Positions 6,421 to 11,443 of a stretch of DNA of 11,443 bases are shown one piece after another. Each line of letters starts with the position of its first letter. Position 1 is the first letter of the stretch. The position numbers and the translations under genes were made by a program. A model generated the notes under the pieces. It did not search any database and was not told where the DNA came from. It saw nothing but the letters and a program-made list of their open reading frames with translations. Source of the DNA: JABMQB01 sp964408795 (lineage in GTDB: Bacteria > Bacteroidota > Bacteroidia > Bacteroidales > Prolixibacteraceae); assembly GCA_964408795.1 (NCBI GenBank), contig CAYPAW010000120.1, positions 1 to 11,443 on the forward strand. Direction: 5' to 3'.

Positions 6421-6864
6421 TCAATTATACAGAAAGGTTACTTTGTATTCTCCCGCATACCGGGTTTCATCCGAATTGCATAATGCCTCATCCATAGCGC
6501 CTTGAATTTGGAACACATGGCTTCCCTGATCATCCAGGGAGACATCTTTTCTTTCATCGTAAAAATTGAGGCTGCTGGGAGCTGCATTGCCACGTTCATC
6601 GGTGAGAGAAGTAAAATCGCACATCACCGATACACAGGCATTGGCGCTGCCGTTCATCCGGTATTCCCCCATATCGAATGCTTTGTTTGCATCCTGTTTG
6701 TTGATGGAAACAAAGGCATCGGCATACGATTCAACTTCAGATCGTTCAACTATTTCAGCAAATACATGACCGGTAACGGTAACCTGACCGTTCAGCAACA
6801 ACGCAAAAGCCAACAGCACGGCTGTTAACAATCCGATTTTGCTATTTGCTGAAATTTCTTTCAT
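6421..6864 (-). CDS. Orphan small secreted protein, distant DUF4402-like subunit
   Basis: Secreted protein of 147 residues, converging on the usher gene. The start at 6864 is preferred over the in-frame ATG at 6909 because the signal peptide begins directly after it (KIGLLTAVLLAFALLLNGQ). The mature protein starts VTVTGHVFAEIVERSEVE, close in style to the start of subunit 3 (ATLTASVYAELTEMLKADE). It ends RYAGEYKVTFLYN, again like the ending of subunit 3 (AYAGSFSLTFAYN). The middle is shorter and diverged, with an FDMGEYRMNG segment where the others have FG-x-x-x. It has three cysteines (C77, C82, C129), resembling subunit 4 rather than subunits 1-3. It may be an extra or alternative subunit handled by the neighbouring chaperone and usher. 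Family placement rests on the two ends only. Confidence 0.62.
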   Translation of the reverse strand: MKEISANSKIGLLTAVLLAFALLLNGQVTVTGHVFAEIVERSEVESYADAFVSINKQDANKAFDMGEYRMNGSANACVSVMCDFTSLTDERGNAAPSSLNFYDERKDVSLDDQGSHVFQIQGAMDEALCNSDETRYAGEYKVTFLYN

Positions 6865-7011
6865 CTCTGTACTTATCCGGGTACATTGTATCATAAAAGT
6901 ACAGAGCATTGGATCCCTGGAGTATAGGGCTGTTCCCCATTTCAGACTTCGGAATTGCTGATATCAACAAGGAGTTGTTGAAAACGTATCAGGGTCTGGA
7001 GGGGGCTAAAA

Positions 7012-10000
7012 TCAGAACACCATCAGTTTTTTCCTGAAGACCCCCTGTGATCCGGTAAGGCGGACAATCAGGATTCCCCTGACCGAGGGAGTGGGAATCT
7101 GGTGTACAAAAGCGTTGACAAGGGATTGCTGCATCAGCTTTCTACCGTGGATATCAAATATTTCCAATGTACACTCTCCCTTCTCCACCAGTTGCAGGTC
7201 CACCACAATTCTTTGGGTATTCCAAAAAACATGAGCCGGTAAATCCTCAAACGGATCGCCATAGGCACCCTCCTTAAGCTGCAGCACAAACCGGGCGGGA
7301 TGATCTTTCGGATCTCCGTAAAAGGTACATTGCGCATTGCGCTTAAAGTCATGTTCCAACCCGGTCTGCTTATCTTTCAGAATCAAATTCTCAAAATCAC
7401 CGGGATTCCCTTCCACCGTCATGGAATAATACCCCTTGGCTCCGGCTTTAAAAGCCACGGGAAGAACCGGATATTTCTCCAGGGTGTCGAGCATACAAAG
7501 AGAATAGGCTTTCCCCTCATGGGGGATGTAGAGGCTGGGGGCTGTTGCTACGAGACTGAATTTCTTGAGGGTCCTGGAAGGCAGCTCGTTGTGTTCAAAT
7601 TCGAGGGCTATTTCATCTTTTCCGTATCCTTCTTCAGAAGTAACGGCCAGGCGAACCAGTGGCTGCTCTATGGTGGCCTTCTTAATCCAGTCATCGGACT
7701 GGTGAACCCGTATGGCATCGCTCATGGATACTGTTCCGTTGGCCGAAGCCTGCACAAAGAACCCCTGTGTAGGGGCTATGTATCGCGACACACCGTTGGT
7801 ACCGTAATTCGAGGAGGATGCTGAGTTATAAACTCCGTAGTTGTTGTTTGTTTCGCTCCATATCCATACATCGTATCCGGCGCCATTCTTTACCAGCATA
7901 GTTCGACCCCAGCCCGTTGCTTTCCAGTCAACCGACGAAGGGTATGGATTTCCAAGAAGATTAACCCCGGCAAGATCCGTTCCTACAGCCAGGGTTTTGG
8001 TCACATTGGCTGTTATATTTCCATAGTTCATACTGCCGGTGAACTGTTTTTCTACCCCGGTATTTTCATAGAGCGCCAGGTAGCCCTTCCCCGTAACAAA
8101 ATAGTTGCCTCCGTTAGCAGCATTCCATGCGCTGGTATGATTGAAGTAAACCCAGCTTGAATCCGGCTCATGCCAGCAAAAAAAGACATTTTTCGTTTCC
8201 GTACCGGCAGCCACCGTAGGAGTAAACTCAGGAGAAATGGCCTGGGAAGCAACCGGAGAGGAGATCATATGCCATCGCTCCGCACCGCCGTACATTCTGC
8301 GGTTTAACGTGCCAGATACAGCCCCGGGAAAATTCAGGGATCCGGATTCATCCTCATCGGAATCAATGACAAAACCGGAACTGCCGGAATCGTTTTTGAG
8401 TTTCACCGTGACGGTAAGCCCCCCTGATGGCCCGATGGTCACCAGACTGTTTTCGAAAATATACAAATTGCAAATCGTTATGTTCGATGTGAGGAACGGC
8501 TGATTGACCACATCGGGGATATAGGCTTTTCCGTTCCCGTCAGGAACGACTCCGTTTTGCCAGTTTCCCGCCTTGTTCCAGTCGCTATCGATCACCCCAC
8601 TCCACAGGTAGGCTCCGTAAGCGGTCATGTTGCTGGAAAAGAAAGGATACCCGTCGTTCACATCCTCCAGGATGATCCAGGTATCCGAGAAATCCCAATC
8701 GTTGTTCACATAGGTTGAATCTTCATTCATCGGATCTGTTCCCATGGGAATTCCCCCGGCGCTCTCCTCCACGCCGGAGGCTTCCACATCCCAGTAGGAA
8801 TTGGTAAAGGTGTTCTCTCCTGAAGAGGATCCCACGAGACCTCCCACATCTTCATCTCCATTCACCGTTGCAGAAGAGTAGCTGTTGATGATCGAACCTC
8901 CCCACAGCACTTCCCCCACCAGGCCGCCAACATCCTCTTCGCCGTTGACATCTCCCATGGCATAGGTGTCGGTAATGGTAGCCGACTGAGCAATGCCTAC
9001 GAGACCTCCGGTTCCGGAGCCTCCTCCGTACACATCTGCTGTTGAAAAACACATCGATATGATGGCAGTCTGATAGCCTATAAAGCCAATCAATCCACCG
9101 GCACTTGATTCGGCATACACCACACCGGAAGAAGAGCAACCCGTAACGGATCCCCCGTTTTTCCATCCGATCAGTCCGCCTACCTGATTTTCCCCGGTAA
9201 CTACCGACGAGGAACTGCTGTTGCTGATATCAGAGGATGAATTATCCCCTCCGATCAATCCCCCTACATAATTGACTCCTGTGACATCCCCCGTGGCGTA
9301 GGTATCATCTACGGTTCCTCCGTTGTTGAGTCCGATGAGTCCACCCACACTATTGCCCGTACCTGTAACATCTGCTTCCGAATAACTGCTCTCGATGGTT
9401 CCCTCGTTTTTCCCTACCAGGCCTCCCACCTCGTTCACCCCGGACACAGATCCCAGGGAAAAACAATTGGTTACCAGACCGCCATTGTTGTACCCCAGCA
9501 GGCCTCCTACGGTCGAACCCGTAGACGCAACGGTAATGTTGGCACTGCAGTTGCTGAGGGTTCCTGAATTGGACTGGCCCACCAATCCGCCGGCATATCC
9601 TGTTCCGTTAATGGTTCCTGATACCGTAACATTTTGCACGGTGCCGGCCAGCGTAACCACCAGAGCCGCAACCCCGGTTTTCCCGGTAATCGATACATTG
9701 ACGAGGTCCAAATCCTTGATAAGGGCGGAAGAGCCTGTGCTGGTGAAAAGGGCCATATTGCTCTTGTTGGATTGATTGATGACCAGCCCGCTGATGGAAT
9801 GCCCATCTCCATCGAGGCTCCCGTTAAACCAACTCAACGGGCTAAACCCTTTGCCTCCATTCCACCCGGCCGTAGCAGATGCATCAATATCGGTTGTTAG
9901 CTTATAATACGCGCTATTGTTGTTGATCGACTGCAACTGATCAATCGTGGAAATTAAATAGGGATCTCCCTGGGTCCCGGAACCTCCGTCAAAGTCGATC

Positions 10001-10167
10001 GCAGCTTCTTCAAGAAGAATCTCCGGAAGTTGGATTGCCCTATTCCCATGGCTGTCAGGAACCCCCCAGACGGATGAAAGTCCAAAAACAAAGAATATAC
10101 CGGTGATCAGAATAGTCAAAGCTATACCATACTCCTTTTTTGCCCCTCTTCTTAGATTCATTCCCAT
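7012..10167 (-). CDS. GLUG-repeat surface protein with T9SS C-terminal sorting domain
   Basis: Large secreted protein of 1051 residues, probably exported by the type IX system and attached to the cell surface, likely as an adhesin. A hydrophobic signal segment covers about residues 15-35; the start is ATG 10167 or ATG 10161. A typical entry motif (FDGGSGTQGDPYLISTIDQL) lies at about 59-78. About ten GLUG motifs (GGLVG, GGLIG or GGLLG followed by Asn/Gly-rich residues) lie at about 190-445, expected to form a beta-helix. Next come a W-S-G-V-I-D-S-D-W-N-x-A-G-N-W segment, then MISSPV, GKGYLALYE and LLGNPYPSSVDW segments seen in many Bacteroidota secreted proteins. The last 75 or so residues (HVFWNTQRIVVDL, LEIFDIHGRKLMQQS, VRGILIVRL, RKKLMVF) fit a T9SS type A sorting domain. 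It is transcribed toward the orphan subunit gene. Surface location is well supported; the ligand is unknown. Confidence 0.85.
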   Translation of the reverse strand: MGMNLRRGAKKEYGIALTILITGIFFVFGLSSVWGVPDSHGNRAIQLPEILLEEAAIDFDGGSGTQGDPYLISTIDQLQSINNNSAYYKLTTDIDASATAGWNGGKGFSPLSWFNGSLDGDGHSISGLVINQSNKSNMALFTSTGSSALIKDLDLVNVSITGKTGVAALVVTLAGTVQNVTVSGTINGTGYAGGLVGQSNSGTLSNCSANITVASTGSTVGGLLGYNNGGLVTNCFSLGSVSGVNEVGGLVGKNEGTIESSYSEADVTGTGNSVGGLIGLNNGGTVDDTYATGDVTGVNYVGGLIGGDNSSSDISNSSSSSVVTGENQVGGLIGWKNGGSVTGCSSSGVVYAESSAGGLIGFIGYQTAIISMCFSTADVYGGGSGTGGLVGIAQSATITDTYAMGDVNGEEDVGGLVGEVLWGGSIINSYSSATVNGDEDVGGLVGSSSGENTFTNSYWDVEASGVEESAGGIPMGTDPMNEDSTYVNNDWDFSDTWIILEDVNDGYPFFSSNMTAYGAYLWSGVIDSDWNKAGNWQNGVVPDGNGKAYIPDVVNQPFLTSNITICNLYIFENSLVTIGPSGGLTVTVKLKNDSGSSGFVIDSDEDESGSLNFPGAVSGTLNRRMYGGAERWHMISSPVASQAISPEFTPTVAAGTETKNVFFCWHEPDSSWVYFNHTSAWNAANGGNYFVTGKGYLALYENTGVEKQFTGSMNYGNITANVTKTLAVGTDLAGVNLLGNPYPSSVDWKATGWGRTMLVKNGAGYDVWIWSETNNNYGVYNSASSSNYGTNGVSRYIAPTQGFFVQASANGTVSMSDAIRVHQSDDWIKKATIEQPLVRLAVTSEEGYGKDEIALEFEHNELPSRTLKKFSLVATAPSLYIPHEGKAYSLCMLDTLEKYPVLPVAFKAGAKGYYSMTVEGNPGDFENLILKDKQTGLEHDFKRNAQCTFYGDPKDHPARFVLQLKEGAYGDPFEDLPAHVFWNTQRIVVDLQLVEKGECTLEIFDIHGRKLMQQSLVNAFVHQIPTPSVRGILIVRLTGSQGVFRKKLMVF

Positions 10168-10220
10168 ATCTTCGCTATCCCGGTGTTATACACGCCTTAT
10201 TTCTTTTTGCTGGTTCAATA

Positions 10221-10243
10221 GAATATCCCGGCTTGAATATCCC
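10221..10243. repeat. 9-base direct repeat upstream of the GLUG gene
   Basis: GAATATCCC occurs at 10221-10229 and again at 10235-10243, 14 bases apart start to start. A further TATCCC is at 10176-10181. The pair lies 54-76 bases before the GLUG start codon, where a regulator could bind. The spacing is longer than one helical turn, so binding by a dimer is only a suggestion. Confidence 0.35.
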
Positions 10244-10463
10244 TCATAAAAATACGTAAAACTTCTTACAAAAACAGTACCCAGGATCCAAGCCTGTCTA
10301 CCGAAACGCAAACAGAAAATAGAACAGGGTACGAAAAATACAAAACATGAAGTATATCATGCTGAATTACAACATCAAAGGAAAATCTTGAGTCGACATT
10401 CGGCTGCTGTAAAACAAAAACAGCTGCAACGATATGATCGGTCAGTGATCGAACACCTCATCG

Positions 10464-10485
10464 AATTATTCCCATTTTGGGACAC
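10464..10485. promoter_or_regulatory. Dyad motif upstream of the GLUG gene, copy 2
   Basis: ATTCCCA (10468-10474), a TTT spacer, and TGGGACA (10478-10484) repeat the motif at 53-69 with the same arm length and spacing. It is about 300 bases before the GLUG start and well beyond the ferritin-like stop, so if functional it most likely belongs to the GLUG promoter region. The binding factor is unknown. Confidence 0.38.
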
Positions 10486-10653
10486 ATCTTTCCACTGCCA
10501 GTAGGATATAACCAGAAAGGGCTTTATCCCTGGAAAAAGTCATTCGTTTTGATTTCCCTTTGAGAGAGGAAACACTCTCTGAAATTCAATTTTTCTGACG
10601 GGTATGCACAAGGGCAGTGGGTTAAAAACCCCCGGTCAGTTACTGGTTCCCGC

Positions 10654-11166
10654 TTACATCCGGATCTTTCTCCATTCCTCCTTCATGCGTTCGAGGTCGG
10701 TTAGCCAGGCTTCAATATCGTCTTCATGTTCCAGTTCATCGTTCAGGATCTGAACGGCCATTTGATGGGTTGAATGGTCTTTGCCGGCGGTAAAATCAGC
10801 GATCTCCTGGTATCTTTTAATGGCACAACGTTCGCCGGTAAGATTCTGCTCCAGGATGGTTTCTATATACGAATCGGTGGGATCCTCATAAGCACAACGC
10901 GCCACTTTGGTCCAGTCAACAGGATTGGTAACCGGGGTTCCGCCCAGTTGAATAATCCGTTCCACCACCATGACCGCATGCCCTAACTCTTCATCGGCAT
11001 GCACCAGCAGTTCCGGTTCCACTTCACTGCGCATCGGCCCTTCCATAAGCCTCGCTCCAATCCAGTACTGGTAATACGCAAGCCACTCTTCAGCAAGAGC
11101 TGCATTGAGCATTTCCAACAATTTTTCTTTATCTACCGAGGATACATTTGCTGCTTCTTTTCCCAT
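10654..11166 (-). CDS. Ferritin-like protein (Dps-like/thioferritin type, di-iron)
   Basis: Cytoplasmic four-helix ferritin-like protein of 170 residues, expected to oxidise and store iron or to remove peroxide using iron. There is no signal peptide. The di-iron ligands fit the bacterioferritin pattern: E27 (ALAEEW), E60 and H63 (EELGH), E112 (TGERC), E144 and H147 (ELEH). The 33-residue spacing from E27 to E60 is that of bacterioferritin. The 52-residue gap from H63's helix to E112 is longer than in classic bacterioferritin. Two cysteines (C91 in VARCAYED, C114 in GERCAIKRY) suggest the Dps-like (DPSL or thioferritin) group known from archaea and Bacteroides, though the cysteine match is from memory of the family. 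It is about 480 bases from the GLUG gene, has its own candidate promoter, and is probably unrelated to the pilus. It was most likely retained as an oxidative-stress gene. Confidence 0.85.
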   Translation of the reverse strand: MGKEAANVSSVDKEKLLEMLNAALAEEWLAYYQYWIGARLMEGPMRSEVEPELLVHADEELGHAVMVVERIIQLGGTPVTNPVDWTKVARCAYEDPTDSYIETILEQNLTGERCAIKRYQEIADFTAGKDHSTHQMAVQILNDELEHEDDIEAWLTDLERMKEEWRKIRM

Positions 11167-11201
11167 TTTTACATCTTTTTTATGTGAATACTATTTTTGC
11201 T

Positions 11202-11232
11202 CTAAAATAACGAAATATTCCTTTTTCTCAAA
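11202..11232 (-). promoter_or_regulatory. Candidate promoter of the ferritin-like gene
   Basis: Read on the - strand, TTTG (11232-11229), 19 bases, then TATTTTAG (11209-11202). The first element and the spacing fit the Bacteroidota -33/-7 consensus, and the second matches TAnnTTTG at all but one fixed position. The predicted transcript would start about 30 bases before the ATG at 11166. Confidence 0.45.
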
Positions 11233-11256
11233 ATAGTAATTCTGGGTGTCGCTAAC

Positions 11257-11370
11257 ATTTTTCATTTTCTTCCCTTTTCCACTTTTCCTAGCTCCTGGTT
11301 CCTGGTTCCTGGCTCTTTCCCTTTTCCACCTTTCCACTATTCCCCATTTTTCATTTTTCACTTTTCCCCG
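11257..11370. repeat. Intergenic low-complexity repeat, copy 3
   Basis: Pyrimidine-rich tract with CCCTTTTCCACTTTTCC words, three GCTCCTGGTTCCTGGTT-type words in a row (about 11291-11312), then more TTTCCAC and TTTTTCA words. Bases 11303-11329 match bases 1-27 at 26 of 27 positions in the same orientation. A 72-codon open frame on the - strand (11191-11409) is made mostly of this repeat and is not regarded as a gene. Confidence 0.75.
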
Positions 11371-11404
11371 CTTCATTACATTCAGCGGGATTAGTTCCAC
11401 TTTC

Positions 11405-11443
11405 GACATTCAGTTCTCCGGCAAATGCCGGATCCTGAATGTC
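11405..11443. repeat. Long inverted repeat at the window edge
   Basis: GACATTCAG (11405-11413) pairs perfectly with CTGAATGTC (11435-11443). Inside it TCCGGC (11417-11422) pairs with GCCGGA (11427-11432) around an AAAT loop. Only a 3/2-base internal loop separates the two stems. The window ends at the last paired base, so the stem may be longer. It could be the terminator of a gene beyond the window or a dispersed palindrome. Confidence 0.6.

Larger units (their letters stand above)
10168..10653. other. Gene-free region upstream of the GLUG protein gene
   Basis: This 486-base stretch shows no convincing coding frame on either strand and no tRNA or rRNA. It is expected to hold the promoter of the GLUG gene. 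It contains a 9-base direct repeat (10221-10243), the second dyad motif (10464-10485), a weak GCTGT/ACAGC hairpin (10406-10424) and an AGAGAG/CTCTCT hairpin (10563-10580). Neither hairpin is followed by a T-run in either reading direction. No perfect TAnnTTTG element was found for the - strand. Confidence 0.5.

Noticed and set aside
6931..6945. TTCCCCATTTCAGAC as a third copy of the dyad motif
   Set aside because: The right arm TGGGA is missing and the left arm has an extra C, so the similarity is too weak.
7300..7824. Open frame (174 codons) on the + strand opposite the C-terminal part of the GLUG protein
   Set aside because: The - strand frame encodes a continuous protein ending in a T9SS sorting domain. 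The + frame shows no family features.
9200..9600. GLUG region DNA looking like a tandem DNA repeat
   Set aside because: The periodicity comes from protein motifs of about 20-30 residues. The DNA units are diverged and the frame is intact, so it is a coding repeat.
10563..10580. AGAGAG/CTCTCT hairpin as terminator of the ferritin-like gene
   Set aside because: It is about 75 bases past the stop and has no T-run after it on the - strand.
11191..11409. 72-codon open frame on the - strand upstream of the ferritin-like gene
   Set aside because: Most of it is translated intergenic repeat (runs of Lys, Arg, Glu and Pro-Gly-Ala words), and it overlaps the ferritin promoter candidate and a palindrome.

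Overview
The window looks like part of a Bacteroidota chromosome, probably class Bacteroidia. The evidence is a type IX secretion (T9SS) C-terminal sorting domain on the large surface protein, signal peptides ending in an Ala-Gln type site, matches to the Bacteroidota promoter consensus (TTTG / TAnnTTTG), no clear Shine-Dalgarno sequences, and DUF4402-type secreted proteins. The exact taxon cannot be read from the sequence.

The left half (207-6206, all on the + strand) is a self-contained gene cluster for a chaperone-usher surface fibre. Three tandem genes encode small secreted beta-sandwich proteins of the DUF4402 type (207-725, 767-1309, 1343-1855) and end at an intrinsic terminator (1877-1912). 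A candidate promoter near 2017 then precedes a PapD-like periplasmic chaperone (2157-3014), a fourth DUF4402-type subunit that overlaps it by 29 bases (2986-3573), and an 857-residue usher-like outer-membrane protein (3633-6206). The layout suggests that the chaperone takes the subunits through the periplasm, the usher exports and polymerises them, the three upstream subunits are shaft components, and the cysteine-containing subunit beside the chaperone is a tip or adaptor. Bacteroidota pili are usually described as the FimA/Mfa1 (type V) kind, so a chaperone-usher locus built on DUF4402 subunits is the most interesting content here.

The right half is on the - strand. It holds an orphan small subunit-like protein (6421-6864), a 1051-residue GLUG-repeat protein with a T9SS sorting domain (7012-10167), a 486-base gene-free stretch (10168-10653), and a ferritin-like protein with a complete bacterioferritin-type di-iron ligand set plus two cysteines (10654-11166).

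Three copies of one low-complexity intergenic repeat (words such as GAACCAGGAGCC and GGAAAAGGGAAAG on one strand) sit at 1-45, 6207-6320 and 11257-11370. The first two are in opposite orientation and bracket the chaperone-usher cluster. A dyad motif (ATTCCCA-N3-TGGGACA) occurs both upstream of the first subunit gene and in the gene-free region upstream of the GLUG protein. The first two subunit genes are clearly more AT-rich than the rest of the cluster.
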